64,000 bases of DNA from Hysterangium stoloniferum (lineage: Eukaryota > Basidiomycota > Agaricomycetes > Hysterangiales > Hysterangiaceae). The DNA lies in assembly GCA_015178975.1 (NCBI GenBank), contig WHVD01000055.1, positions 62,001 through 126,000 on the forward strand. Direction: 5' to 3'. The translations under genes and the position numbers were made by a program. The notes under the pieces are model-generated. The model had not been told where the DNA came from. It searched no databases and worked only from the letters and a program-made list of their open reading frames with translations. Positions 46,172-58,432 of the stretch are shown here, in pieces (position 1 is the first letter of the stretch; each line of letters opens with the position of its first letter).

Positions 46172-46632
46172 ATGTCCTCCGCAAAGTCTAACGATACCAA
46201 AGTCGAAACCAATGTCCAAGCTGAACAACCAACACAGCAATCTCAACTAGGTGCATTAGAAGAGGATGATGAGTTTGAAGAGTTCCCGGCACAAGGTTGG
46301 TGGTTTTGGTCTTTGCTGATGGCGATTGTTGAGTCTATCTTTTTCGATTACTTTCATTCGTGAAGATTGGGATGACTCAGAGACAAACCTGGCGCATTTG
46401 AATGGTAATGGCGTCACAGTTGCTAGTGATAAATTGTGGGAGGATAATTGGGATGACGATGATATCGAAGACGAGTTCAGCGTGCAGTTACGGTACGTAC
46501 AATCAATCCCATTTTGTGTTTTCTCTAAGGAGTGTTATTTTTCTGTTTAGAAATGAACTGGCAAAAACGGGGAAGAATCCCAGTTCTGCCACGTCAGGTA
46601 CAGCTGCTGGAGCAGATGCGATGCAACATTGA
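46172..46632 (+). CDS. SEM1: 26S proteasome complex subunit Sem1/Dss1
   Basis: Small acidic protein of the proteasome lid and of the TREX-2 complex; also a partner of BRCA2-type proteins. Exons 46172-46295, 46366-46492 and 46551-46632 give 110 residues. The core LGALEEDDEFEEFPAQ-DWDD and LWEDNWDDDDIEDEFSVQLR matches Sem1/Dss1 in its two acidic tryptophan motifs. N-terminal Ser/Lys/Gln-rich part and C-terminal Gly/Ala-rich tail are variable in the family. Introns are 70 and 58 nt. Confidence 0.96.
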
Positions 46633-48021
46633 GGTAGATTGTATATGTATGTCACTAACGTATGCTGTACCTCAATTATTTGATGTTCTACTTCCAGCAT
46701 AATTAATTGAGATTATAAATAGATATTTCCTTGGTGTCTTACTCCCCGATATTTTTCAGCCGTTGTTTATTCGAGTGCTTGATAAATTTAAGGGAGTTGT
46801 TGCAAATTATTGTAAAACTTAAAGACTTTTTTTAGCAGAACCACTTCGCAAGACTCAAACCATTGCTCCTAGGGATTTTTGTAACACAAGCAAGATTCGC
46901 CATCCTATCACGCAGTTTTCCGGGAAGCTAGATGTTTGAATATTATTGAAATCAGATCCAGGACCTAATTGTCAGTTGGGTGAGATGTTTTTGGAGGACT
47001 TTGCTGAGCACATAAGTATGTTTCGTAAGGTTCGGGAGATGTCGTGCTTTCTTATTAATCATCTCAAGGATCAAGTGGGAAAGGAATATTGTGTACCAGG
47101 TGTTATTCCTCCATCAGACATATAAAACGCGCTCCTACTTGAACCAAGATTGGCTCTATATATTTTTTGGTGAAAGGAAGCGTTGTATTGTTTGCCCCCG
47201 TGGATAACAAAGGATTAGTTCTACATTTCCAGATTCCATTGCCCCCGTGACTGCGCTATTACTACGATTACTTTTGATCTACAGGAAGAAAATTGTTATG
47301 GACAAGTCAAGTCGACGTCCAAGTGGTCATGTGCCGGTTGGGCTCGTGTCTCCATCATGAATTCAACACCTCTTGACCGCATGGCATATCATTATCCGCC
47401 ATACAAGGGATTATGCATTATGACCTGCCGCATGTCTCATCTAGTCTAACACTTCTCAATGCCATGCATCTTCCCATCGATAGTGCTAAATGATCGTCAA
47501 AATAGTGAAATTAATACAGTCCATAACTCTGAGGAAGTGCAAAGGCGATATATCCAGGATAGCCACTTGACTTATGAGATAGTTTTGCTAGGGCATTTCT
47601 GGCCCTGTTTTATGTTGATAGATTATTCGCCTCAAAGGAGGATATGCACCGATGTTATTGTCATACGCAAGTCAGCCTACCTCGCCATTTTATTGGTGAT
47701 TAATGATAATGGCCTTTCGAAAAAGGCGTTGAAGGCTCCTGCGCTCCGCTCAAGAGCAGGCTGTAAAGATTATGAAGTTTAGATATTAATGAAGTTTAAG
47801 TATCGTATCTATTCGCAGAACAGAAACACCTGAAAAGTCACGAAAAATGATTTAATGAACATGCCAAACTTGCAATCGACTTTGAATTTCTCAGAGGAAT
47901 TAAATAAATATCTACGAAAAAGAAAGGTGTGGGAATTATTTAAATTGACTTTAGATATGGGCGCTTAATTGCGCATTGCGCATTGCACTGGGTGACGCAT
48001 TGTTGGGGTCAAGCTCGAGGC
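46633..48021. other. 1.4-kb intergenic region, no supported gene
   Basis: A plus-strand frame at 47459-47782 has no recognisable domain and no exon context. Nothing else was identified. Confidence 0.4.
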
Positions 48022-51000
48022 ATGCCTCCATTCGCCGTACAACCTACTGGAATTGTTGGCATTAAATCGAAGATTGAATGTTTAGCCATCCAAGGTGTGC
48101 CAAATCTTTACTTATATTGTGCGATCATTCCTTATTCCCTCGCAGGCGACCGCCTTTTCATGGGTACGGCGGGAGGGGATCTACACATATACAGCTTTGA
48201 CAATGATGGTTAGTTTCCTTCTCTTTAGTTATTTAATTAAATGTTTCTACTTCGCGAATAGAAGCGAGTCTGCTGGACACTAGGAAGGCGTTGTGTCGTA
48301 GAGCTATTGACCAGCTCGGCTTCATCAAAGATACCAATTCCTTAGTTGTTCTCTCAGGTGATCGAACACTTTAAGCATGTTTCTCTTTGGTATTGACACT
48401 TAACAAGACACCGTTGTTTCATTGTATGCACTCCCTGGCCTATCGCCTGTAACGCCACTGCCGCAAACCAAAAGTGCCTTGGTTTTCGCTATTAATACGG
48501 CCATTATCAATATAACACCGGACAATAAGAAGCCAGACAGTGTAAAAAGTGATGATTTGAAGGGAATTCCGGCGGTTGTTACTCATCTCGCAGTGGGATG
48601 CCGAAAGAAAATCGTTATATTTTCTTGGAGAGACGGAGAGGTCCAAGAGCCGAAGGTATGACGGCTTCTAGCATGCCACATGCATCCCTCATATACGTCT
48701 CCCATGCAGGAATTATCCTTGGCACACAGTCCTCGTGCTATTGTATTTGCTACCTCGAACGAAATCTGTTTAGCATACTCACAAACAGAAAATGTTATGC
48801 TGTCCCTTGAGACAATGAAAACATCAGATATAACGTTGCCGACAAATAATGCATCCATAGCGGGACTTGGAATGGGAATGGGGGCTTTCAGCGGACTAGG
48901 GGGATATATGACGCTTGGATTAGGCGCAAAGGAAAAGAGACCATGTATTGTCAGGGTAGAGGAGGGGGAAGTTTTGGTACCGAAAGACAGTGAGTGGTCA
49001 TAATCGAATTATTCATGTTATTAATGTTGTCATCAAAGACACTGGAATTTTTCTTGGTCCTGATGGCAAGCAAACGCGCAGCTCTGGGATTGTTTGGCCA
49101 GGTGTTCCAGAAGAGAACGGTCAGAATAGAATTTAGACTCTTCGAAATGCCACTGAAATATGGCTCTTAACAGCGTATATAAAACCATATGTTCTGACTC
49201 TTCTTCCTCCTGGAACAATAGTTGAGAGGGGGCCTACTGTGCCGGCACCCCTACAACACAATTCATCTGCTCTGCAGATTACATCCACTATCTCTTTATT
49301 GCCGGTACAAACACTTAAAGCGCCTTTTACCGCCGACACTCCTGACATTAATCGATCCTACACGGCCCGTCTGCTCACCCCTACATTCCAATCTAAAGCA
49401 CCGGTCTTTTTGATCAGTACTCCGACAGATAGGACTATTGCCTCCACTGAGGGGAGCTCCCTTTCAATGCTCACAATGCAACCTTGGGGAAATCAGATCG
49501 ACGAACTTGTCGACAAAGGTTCGTATGCAGAAGCTTTAGCATTGGTTGAATCACTCGATCAAGCAATTTTACAAGACAAGGTTTGTTTTATAAGTATTAT
49601 TAATTCTACGTATCTAATATTGTACAGGACCGCCGGCGAGCTGCAATTAAAGCGTTATTTGCCGTGTCACTATTTGCCAATGGCCTATTTGATGATGCGA
49701 TCAATACCTTTATTGATTTGAATATAAATCCTGCCAAAGTGGTTGCTTTATATCCAGACTCTGTTGCTGGAAGGCTGTCCACTCCACGAGAACAATGGTT
49801 TGAATTATATGGCGGTCGTTCACCCCCCGACTTCCCAGCTTCTACCCTACAAACCGAAGATTTCCGTCGTTCTGTCGAGACACTCTATCGCTATTTGGCT
49901 GATCGTCGTCCCAAACTAGGAGGTGCTATGCTTGCCCTGCACATAACCCCAGCCCAAGCGTCTGAACACGTTTCACTATCTTCAATACAAGTTGATGAGT
50001 TGCTGAATATGCCAAATTCACCACCTTCAGCACTCATTCCGGCCGAGCTTGTTCGCTATGCTCAAGTCGTAGATACGGCGCTTTTTAAATCCTATTTGAT
50101 TTTTCGACCTAGTCTTCTAGAATCCCTGTGTCGACTGCCGAATTGGTGCGAAGTGCTGGAAGTTGAACAAGAATTACGAGGCCGACAGGTAAATGATTTG
50201 TAACATGCTGTATCTTACGTAGCAAGGTTGTGTTGACACTTGTGCACAGAAATTCTCGGAGCTTATAGAATTATACCATGGCAAGAACATGCATGAAAAG
50301 GCGCTTGACCTACTTCACACGTTAGTCCATGTCTCAAAAATCCGTTTACATCTATTTAATTTGTATAGTATGAGCTTAGATGAGGAAGAGACAAGAGACA
50401 AGCTGGACCCGACGATTAGGTACCTTCAGAAATTAGGTCCGGCACACTTAGAACAAATTTTCAAATCTTCGCTCTGGGTTTTGGAAATGGACCGAGATAT
50501 GGGTTTTGAGGTTAATTATATTTATTTGTGCGCCTTTCGCCTCTAAAAGTGATGCAGATATTTACAACAGAAGAAGCTGAACTTCCCAGACAAATGGTGG
50601 CAGATTTTCTCGACAAATTTGATCCTCATGTCTGTGTACGTTATTTGGAGTACCTCATTAACGAGCGTAGTGATATTTCGACCGCGTTTCATGAACGCCT
50701 TGCCGAAGCATACCTCCGTCTCTCCCTCGAAGGAAAGAAGCAGGGAGATTCCTGTAAGTTCATTGAAACCGATCGTAATTAAACCTGATAGTTTTGCAAT
50801 CAAAGCACAAGAGAAGGGGATGTATTCCAAACTGCTAGGATTCATCGATGAATCACAGCATATCCAAATAGACCGATTATTTGGACAATTGCCATCCAAC
50901 GGTACCTTTTCTTAATTTGGGTGGGAGCTGTTAGCTGATTATCCCTCAGCTATGTTTGAAGCTCGAGCTGTCTTGCTTGGGCGGTTGGGTAAACATCAGG

Positions 51001-51704
51001 GTGCATTAGAGATTTACGTGTATCGTCTGCATGATTATATTAAGGCCGAAGAGTAAGTTCCATCGCTTACATGCTCAAAAGAATTTTTTTCGCTCATGGT
51101 TCCGTAGATATTGCAAGCGTGTCTATCATTCAATTCCAGAGTGTAAAGATATTTTTCTTTCCTTATTGCGGATATACCTCCATTCCGGCTCGTCAAACCT
51201 TCTCCGACCAGCCTTAGAACTCATAAGTCGACATAGCCCTCGTCTCGATACTGTGGAAACATTAAATTTACTTCCCACTATGGTTACGGCTCAAGATCTG
51301 AGTGCATTTATGTGCGAAGCATTACGAAAACCTGTTTTTGATACACGTGTCATCCGGGAGGTTTGGAAAAGTCGGTCTGACCAAGTCTCAGCCGCTCTCA
51401 TGGGGTTACAGACCAGACGCGTAAAAGTCACAGATAGCCGAATGTACGTCAGACAAAACACATTGTCCTAACGGTCCTAAAGCGTATTTTCAGTTGTCCG
51501 CAGTGTCACAAACGAATTGGTGGTAGCGCCATAGCAGTTCATGTACCGAGGTGGGTCATTGAGCTCGAGGTTTTAGAGGTGTTCTGATGTTCTGATGCGG
51601 CATGGAATCGACACTACAGAGGTGAAGTAACGCACTATACATGTCGCGAAGCCTTCTCGCGCAAGCTCAATGATAAGTCGCGTCATATTCGGAGTGTCCG
51701 ATGA
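48022..51704 (+). CDS. VPS39: Vps39/Vam6, HOPS tethering complex subunit
   Basis: HOPS subunit that binds the vacuolar Rab GTPase and tethers membranes before fusion. The start at 48022 gives MPPFAVQPTGIVGIKSKIEC. An N-terminal CNH (citron-homology, beta-propeller) region runs to about 49190, with GDRLFMGTAGGDLHIYSF, KTKSALVFAINTAI and AVGCRKKIVIFSWRDGEV. After PYVLTLLPPGTIVERG the protein becomes helical: DELVDKGSYAEALALVESLD, LFANGLFDDAINTFIDLNI, DPTIRYLQKLGPAHLEQIF, FDPHVCVRYLEYLI. The C-terminus holds the Vps39 zinc-binding domain (CPQCHKRIGG ... THYTCREAF) ending HIRSVR at 51704. About 1000 residues, standard length. More than ten short GT-AG introns, so individual borders are approximate. 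No break seen. Confidence 0.92.
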
Positions 51705-52260
51705 ATTTTTCTTCATGACCAACTTCACGACAAGCGAGGATATAGTAGTTCACGGAGGAATACCAGGACTCATAGTGACAGAGTCTTCTATATGCACTGT
51801 GTATATTGTATAATTCAGTTTATATGACATGTGTTGTCCCAGATGATTGATTCTGAGATTGAATTTAGTATAAAGGTCATGTAGTTAGTGTTATACAATA
51901 GTGTACTTTGCCCTTATACATTGAGACTCCCAAAATATTTAACAACATAGGCTATTGGTTTCGAGTTTTGGTGAAGCACCAAAGTCCTTTGGCGGTGCTG
52001 AGTTAGGGACGCAGTGTTTTCTGCCCCATGCTTTATGTAATTCTTGTATGGAATTCTGTGAAAGTTCGGTAAGTTGTTCCGAAAACCCCTCTCGCCCTAA
52101 TTTATTCAGTAGCGTTCATCTGGTGGTGACATGTGCTCTGTCCTTCTGCTTTCAACGCCGCCGATCGATTTTTGAAGGCTAGCAAGCATTTATTTTCCCA
52201 TCAGTGAGAAGATAATATAAAGGTCCCCTCAATCTGAGTGAGAGTTTAAACTCCCCAGAC

Positions 52261-52783
52261 ATGCAAGAGGAAACTGAAAATATTCAACTGCAATCTGTTG
52301 ACACCCCCACACTCTACACTACCGCCTCCACGTCCCAAAGGGACGTATCCCACCTCTACACTGTGCCTCTCGACGCTCCTGCCTCCATATCCCAAAGGGA
52401 GGCATCCCACCTCCACACTATCCCTCTTGACGCTATTGGCTCCATGCGCCAATTGTAGCCATCCCCCCTTATGCCTCTCAAAGGTACTACCACCATGTCC
52501 CAAATGGAGGCATCCCAGTCGCGTGACACCAAATATTCAACTTGAATTCCCAAGGTCGTCGCGGCCGCCTCTGAGATCAAACTGCCCCCGTCCCGACCGA
52601 GGCCTACCCCAAGACGGGCTTATTCGTCGCAGACGCACTCATCCCCGAGCAGCCATCTAATTACTGGGACAGGAATGACGCGGTGTTCATGCCGCCTTTT
52701 GATCATGCTAACACCGTCCGCCTCCTGGAGAGGTGTTTCCCTGATACTTGCAGCTCATGTGGTAATGGTAAGAATGTCCAATA
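52261..52783 (+). pseudogene. Broken copy of small unknown gene (left arm)
   Basis: Starts MQEETENIQLQSVDTPTLYT and follows the same sequence as the right-arm gene, but meets an early stop near 52456 and later frameshifts. It ends with the equivalent of YWDRNDAVFMPPFDH and CFPDTC-SCGNGKNVQ. Confidence 0.7.
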
Positions 52784-53087
52784 GGTCCTCGTACAATTAA
52801 CTGTGCTAAACATCTTCCAAGAATAAACATGGAGCTCCGTCCTCCATGGCCCTGTCCTCAATGCGGCTGTATAGGAATCAACGGAGAAATGTGAACCTGT
52901 TCGATGTTGACGTTATAGCGAAAATGGACGAAGTTTATTTACGATGACTAAGCTACTGTAAAGTACGAAATAGCCGAGCGTTGAGATAAAACGCGTCAAC
53001 GGCTTGCAATACAATGTACTCTAACAGAACCTGCCACCCCGAAGGCAAGAGAAACATTTTAAACAGTGTTTTCGACTAACTTGTAAA

Positions 53088-53306
53088 GTGGTTCAATATT
53101 CTGTTAAAGCAGTGCAATTGGGGAGGAGTACTGTCGTGTACAAAGTGGCGGTCTTTTCAACTGAGTTACCGGGTGATGGCCCCGCGGCGGTCGGTAGTTT
53201 TACGCACGTTTTTGTCGACAATAAAACAAGAAAACCTATTCGGCTGGGTCTCAAGTTGCGTAGCAAGAGTTGGACAGACTGTTCATTGGTGATAGAGTGC
53301 TTCTGA
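53088..53306 (+). pseudogene. Thioesterase-like fragment (left arm)
   Basis: A 72-residue frame with LGRSTVVYKVAVFST and VGSFTHVFVDNKTRKPIRL resembles the C-terminal part of acyl-CoA thioesterases of the hotdog fold (G-S-F-T-H-V-F-V-D motif). No N-terminal part was found. Similar fragments lie at 53825-54019 and about 55595-55645. Confidence 0.55.
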
Positions 53307-53824
53307 ATCAAGGTAAATCAGTCCTTCACGGATCTTTGAAACCCAAATTACAAACCGAAAAGAAGCTGCAGGAGGCATAGATCTAAACCACAGATGTTAA
53401 AATATATTCAAAATTTACTGCCGGATTATAATTGGATAACCTCAATCGGGTTCCGTCAATAATATGAATCGGAATCGGAACTAATTAACTCTGGAGTTAC
53501 ATTTGTTCCTATGGATCGTATATTTGCACCTTCGTCAACATGCTGATTCGTTAAAGATAAGTGCGAAGGCAAGTAATAAGTTAAATCTCGTATCTCCAAC
53601 AAATCAGCATGTTGACGAAGGTGCAAATATATGGTCATAGGAACAAATATAACTCTAGAGTTAATTAGGTCCGATTCCGATTCATATTATTGACGGAACC
53701 CGATCGCGGTTATCCAATTATAATCCAGTAGTAAACAATTTTGAATATATTTTAACACCTCGTGCAGCTTCTTTTCGGTTTGTAATTTGGTTGTGAAGGA
53801 CTGCCCGTCATAATTTACCTTGAT

Positions 53825-54019
53825 TCAGAAGCACTCTATCACCAATGTACAGCCTGTCCAACCCGCTACACAACACGAAGACCCAGTGGGAATTGATTTT
53901 CTTGTCTTATTGTCGACAAATACGTGCGTAAAACAACCGACCGCCGCGGGGCCATCACCGGGTGACTCAGCTGAAAAGGCCGTCACTTCGTACATGACAC
54001 AACTCCTCCCCAATTGCAC
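53825..54019 (-). pseudogene. Thioesterase-like fragment (right arm)
   Basis: The inverted partner of 53088-53306: LGRSCVMYEVTAFSA and VGCFTHVFVDNKTRKSI on the minus strand. Only this domain fragment is present. Confidence 0.55.
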
Positions 54020-54339
54020 TGCTTTAACAGACTATCGCACTACTTTACAAGCCATATCGACCTTTAGAAACGGCGGCGACGACCTCGGGGAGAATTCAAC
54101 TTGAATATTTGGGGGGGCAGTGTTGATCCCAGGATGGAAGTATGTGGCCCTGTCCTCAATGTGACCGTATAGGAATCAACGGAGAAACGTGAACCTGCCA
54201 CCCAATGTTTCTCTTACCTTTGGGGTGGCAGGTTCACGCTTCTCCATGATTCCTTTTTTTTATTGAGGACAGGGCCATGGAGGACAGAGCTCCATGTTTA
54301 TTCCTGGAAGATGTTTAGCATGGCTAATCATACGAGGAC

Positions 54340-54888
54340 CTATTGGACATTCTTACCATTACCACATAAGCTGCAAGTATCAGGGAAGCACCTCTCCAGG
54401 AGGCGGACAGTGTTAGCGTGATCAAAAGGCGGCATGAACACCGCGTCATTCCTGTCCCAGTAATTAGATGGCTGCTCAGGGGATGAGTGCGTCTGCAACG
54501 AATAAGCCCGTCTTGGGGATAGGGCTCCTCGGTCGAAATGGGGGCAGCTTGATCTCAGAGACGGCGGCGACGACCTCGGGGAGAATTCAACTTGAATATT
54601 TGAGGGGGCAGTGTTGATCCCGGGATGGAAGTATGTGTCACGCGAGTGGGAAGCCTCCATTTGGGACATGATGGTAGGACCTTTGAGAGGCATAAGGGGG
54701 GATGGCTCCAATTGGTGCATGGGAGGGATAGTGTGGAGGTGGGATGCCTCCCTTTGGGATATGGAAGCAGGAGCGTCGAGAGGCACAGTGTAGAGGTGGA
54801 ATACGTCCCTTTGGGACATGGAGGCAGTAGTGTTGAAAGTGGAAGCGTCGAAGGATTGCATTTGAAAAAATTCAGTTTCTTCTTGCAT
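54340..54888 (-). CDS. Small unrecognised protein, intact right-arm copy
   Basis: An uninterrupted frame of 182 residues, starting MQEETEFFQMQSFDASTFNT and ending CFPDTCSLCGNGKNVQ. It is rich in Ser, Pro and Arg, without membrane segments or signal peptide. A C-x2-C pair near the end might bind a metal. No domain is recognised. The partner copy in the left arm is broken. The start is followed by a repeat-like stretch (SISQREASHLHTIP). Upstream of it on the minus strand is a TATA-like sequence (ATATTATCTTC complement, near 54935). Whether it is expressed is unknown. Confidence 0.45.
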   Translation of the reverse strand: MQEETEFFQMQSFDASTFNTTASMSQRDVFHLYTVPLDAPASISQREASHLHTIPPMHQLEPSPLMPLKGPTIMSQMEASHSRDTYFHPGINTAPSNIQVEFSPRSSPPSLRSSCPHFDRGALSPRRAYSLQTHSSPEQPSNYWDRNDAVFMPPFDHANTVRLLERCFPDTCSLCGNGKNVQ

Positions 54889-55175
54889 GTCTGGGGAGTT
54901 TGAACTCTGACTCAGATTGAAGGGACCTTTATATTATCTTCTTACTGATGGGAAAATAAATGCTTGCTAGCCTTCAAAAATTGATTGGCGGAGTTGAGAG
55001 CAGAAGGACAGAGTGCACAAGTTACCACCAGATGAATGCTACTGAATAAATTAGGGCGAGAGGGGTTTTCAAAACAACTTACCGACCTTTCACAGAATTC
55101 CATACAAGAATTCCATAAAGCATGTGGCAGAAAACACTGCGTCCCTAACTCAGCAGCGCCCAAAGGACTTGAGTG

Positions 55176-56399
55176 CTTCCATTTAGAAATCGAGGAAACA
55201 ACCGGTTAACGACCCCTTCAAATACTAATTAAAAAAGAATGTGTTAGAGCCTGCCATGACTGACCTTTCATGAGTGGTCTTTTAGCATATCATAAACCTG
55301 GGTTTTCGAATTGCTAGATAAAATAGTGCAATAGTCTGTTACCAACTGTGACCGAAATAAGGAATGTTTGACTTACAACGGGTGTGAGTAGATAATCAGA
55401 ATAAGCTACTCATCTCAGTCTCGTATAGATATAATGGACTGAGGTGTAAAGCTTTCTAGAGTATTGTATATATACTAAGAGTGAAAAATAAGTGTTACGA
55501 ACAAAGGAGGATAAACAGGGAAGATATGAGAGAGAGGACAATGAAATATGCGATCTTATTTCTATTCTTTGTGTTCGCATGGTCCCTTTGATCCTGTATA
55601 TTATTGTACACGACAGAACTCCTCCCCAATTTGTTGACGCACAATCCAAGAATAATATCTTGGGGAAATGATCGTGGAAAGAGGTCAATGGATTTAGGCC
55701 ACAATATTTGATCAGGTATGTGTTAATTATTGTATCGAAATAATGCTGTTAGATAGAGTTATTTACGTGTCCATACTGATCATTGTCTGACCTAAAATCT
55801 CAATATTAACTCAGGTAAAGTACGCAGAATGGGGTCTAATGGGGTTTTCAGGATTATGTACAAATTTTGACCTACCAGCGTGTTTTATGAGTTGTAACAA
55901 AACCATATGAAGCACAAGCCCTCGACTTCAGCTCAGTCATAGACATGACGAGAAGGTACACCCGAAAGTACCCTTACTCTCCCCCATTAACAAATTATGT
56001 AATGCCGACTCAATTCAGTTGGTCGCTGACAGGGTAAAGCCCCGACATTGAAAACAATGTGCTTCACTGCGATCTTGTGAGTGTCGTAAGGTATATGTAC
56101 AAGGGAAGCCGCGAAATGATTTTGAAAGGGTACATGTACAAGAGAAGCTGAGAAACGATTTTGAAAGTGTTCTTTTGTGTTGAAGTATAAGCAAGGGTTC
56201 ATCCCATTAGCAAACATATAGTACACGGCAACCTTCATGAATTCTTATAATGGAACGGTAAGCCTGGATCCGGAATGTCATCCTTAAATTTATGCACTGT
56301 ATTTTCACAAAGATAATCCAGAATATAGTAATGATTTGCCACTTAAGGAAGGAATGCGTTTTAGGTGACAGGATGTGACGGGGCGTCTCTTGACTGTTA
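55176..56399. other. Intergenic region with third thioesterase fragment
   Basis: A third fragment of the same family (KLGRSSVVYNN on the minus strand, about 55595-55645) lies here, outside the palindrome. A duplicated 39-bp unit (GTACAAG(G/A)GAAG...GATTTTGAAAG) occurs at about 56093 and 56132. The rest is AT-rich and without gene support; the right end is the ATG17 promoter. Confidence 0.45.
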
Positions 56400-58432
56400 A
56401 TGGCTTCATCAGTGGGGAACACTTCGGACAGACCATTGTCCCCACCTCATCTCGTCTCGCTTGTTTTACAATCTAAAAAGGGCCTCCAGCACGGGGAGCA
56501 GCTTTGCTCCCGAGCTCATGATATAACCAATGATTCCGCGCGAAATGTGGTGGAAGTTTTAGCTCTAGATTCTAAAATACAGTGGATAACGGAGGGTATA
56601 TTTGATCAACTGAAGGTAAATCACCTTTTAGGTACTATGCTATAGCTGATATAAATAGGTGGCAGTCGGAGTGGCCAAGAGTATCAATGAGCGTCGACTG
56701 AGACTAGAGGAGGAAGCAAAGGCAAACATATACCTATTTTACACGTGTAATTATCTAACGCGTATGCTTCTTACGTTTTCAGCGTTGGGATCGTATAAGA
56801 GCTCAGGATCAGGAAGCATTGGATAACACACTTGAATCTCTCGGTTCTCAAGTTGTGCCTCCGAGCTTTCATCAAAGTTCTCTCGAATCCTCGCTATTCG
56901 GGATCCAGGCTTCCGATAATCAGGAAAACACCACAGACGAAGGGGGGATATTTGAGAATGCTGCTCGTAAAGGCGATACGCATGATCTATCCCATGCCCG
57001 ACACAAGTGGAAAACCTTACGAGACTTCGTTGATGAAAGAGGTCTAGAAGACGTCTTCGAATCCATCGAAGGGGAAAGAAATGCCCTTGATGAGATATTA
57101 GCGGCTACAGTTGCCCATTCGACTGCCATCATGTCCATGACAGACCAAATTCGTGCTATGCTCTCTAATCCCGCATCGGTTTCTCAGGAGTCTCTTCCTA
57201 ACCGGAGGTCGCCAAGAAATTTGGTTTCCCCTGTGACTGATAAGAAGCCCTTGGTTGATAGACCGTCATTAAAAAATATGGCCATACTTCTCCGACAACA
57301 AGAGGACATTTCAACCACAATGGCGAATCATCTAGAGTCTTTAGCTGCCCATTATGATCAAATGGCTACGGCATTGAAAGAGAAAGAAGGCGGTGAAGAA
57401 TTGGGTGAAGAAGATATGGAAGGCATGTCTATGCATTACTGGGCGATCCTGATTATGATTCTAAAACTGTTACTTATAGTCTTTGTCCGGGATACAGCCG
57501 AACTTCCTGCAATCATCGCTGACCTTGAGGAATCTATCACATCTATTGAAGCTATTTTGTGAGTATTCACGCTAGAGGCGCACCGGTTTTATAGCCGAAT
57601 CCCGCCATTTGGTTGCGACCTGCCTTCTGATTACAAGGTTCACTCCAGCGACGAAATCTTGAGTACGAAAAATGACCTACAATCTTCCCTGGCTACTCGA
57701 TCACGCGTACTCGATTCTCTTGACTTCCTTGGAGATAGAATGGAAAGCATGTTACAAGAACAAAGTGACATCGAAGCGAGTATTTTGTTTCGCTCCGTTA
57801 CTTGAATTCTGATGGCCATCATAGCTGGAGACTCAGACGACTTATCAAACGCTTAATGATTATCTTGAAAGTCTACTGACCCTTCGTTCTACGTATGAAT
57901 CGTATCAACTTTCATACAATGCGTTGGTTTTGGAGATGGACCGTCGAAGACTTTACCGCGATTCTATGGAGGGTATTGTCCAAGAGATGAAACAAAAACT
58001 GGAGAAACTGCGAGAAGGTGCATCATTCTCTGGACAGGTTGCTCGGTCATAATGGCTGATGCGTTCCATGTTTTGCCACAGACGAAATCTCGATGCGCGA
58101 TGCATTCTATTTGGCCCATTCAGCATCTATCCCTGATGACCTATGTCTGGCAATCTCCAACCTTCCTGAACCTTTCAGTATTTCATCGGGCACTCTCCAT
58201 AACAAGCACGGTGATGAGCAAAATGACATCGGTAGGGAGGTTCTACCAGAAATTCACGACGATTTGTTAGAGGAGGTACGCTTTGAGCTTGCTTTATTCT
58301 CTATGCGTATTCTCATCTGGGTGAAATCAGGCCCGTCGCAGGCTTGAGGCGGTTCCATTGCAACCCCAACATGTGCGTGATGCTTTAGTCACGCCTGTTA
58401 GACCTGCACCGACAAGAGAAGATAGTCTGTAG
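56400..58432 (+). CDS. ATG17: Autophagy-related protein Atg17
   Basis: Scaffold of the Atg1 complex that organises the pre-autophagosomal structure. The start at 56400 gives MASSVGNTSDRPLSPPHLVS, then LQHGEQLCSRAHDITNDSAR, VAVGVAKSINERRLRLEEEA, RWDRIRAQDQEALDNTLESL and VPPSFHQSSLESSLFG. A long helical body follows (KWKTLRDFVDERGLEDVFES ... HLESLAAHYDQMATALKEKE), then VLDSLDFLGDRMESMLQEQ, SYQLSYNALVLEMDRRRLY, EISMRDAFYLAHS and a C-terminus ending PTREDSL, stop 58430-58432. The profile is mostly coiled coil, as expected for Atg17. Two introns (56722-56782 and 57776-57824) need GC donors to keep frame; the others are GT-AG. About 510 residues. Confidence 0.88.

Larger units (their letters stand above)
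51978..55175. repeat. 3.2-kb imperfect palindrome
   Basis: The left arm 51978-53580 is an inverted copy of 53581-55172. Matching blocks are: CTGAGTTAGGGACGCAGTG (51999 versus about 55160), the paired small genes (52261-52783 and 54340-54888), the segment near 52785-52900 (versus 54155-54340), the thioesterase fragments (53088-53306 versus 53825-54019), and a central palindrome 53455-53725 (GTTGACGAAGGTGCAAATATA). The right arm contains extra scrambled direct repeats: CGGCGGCGACGACCTCGGG occurs at 54072 and 54562. No transposase is present. Confidence 0.85.
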
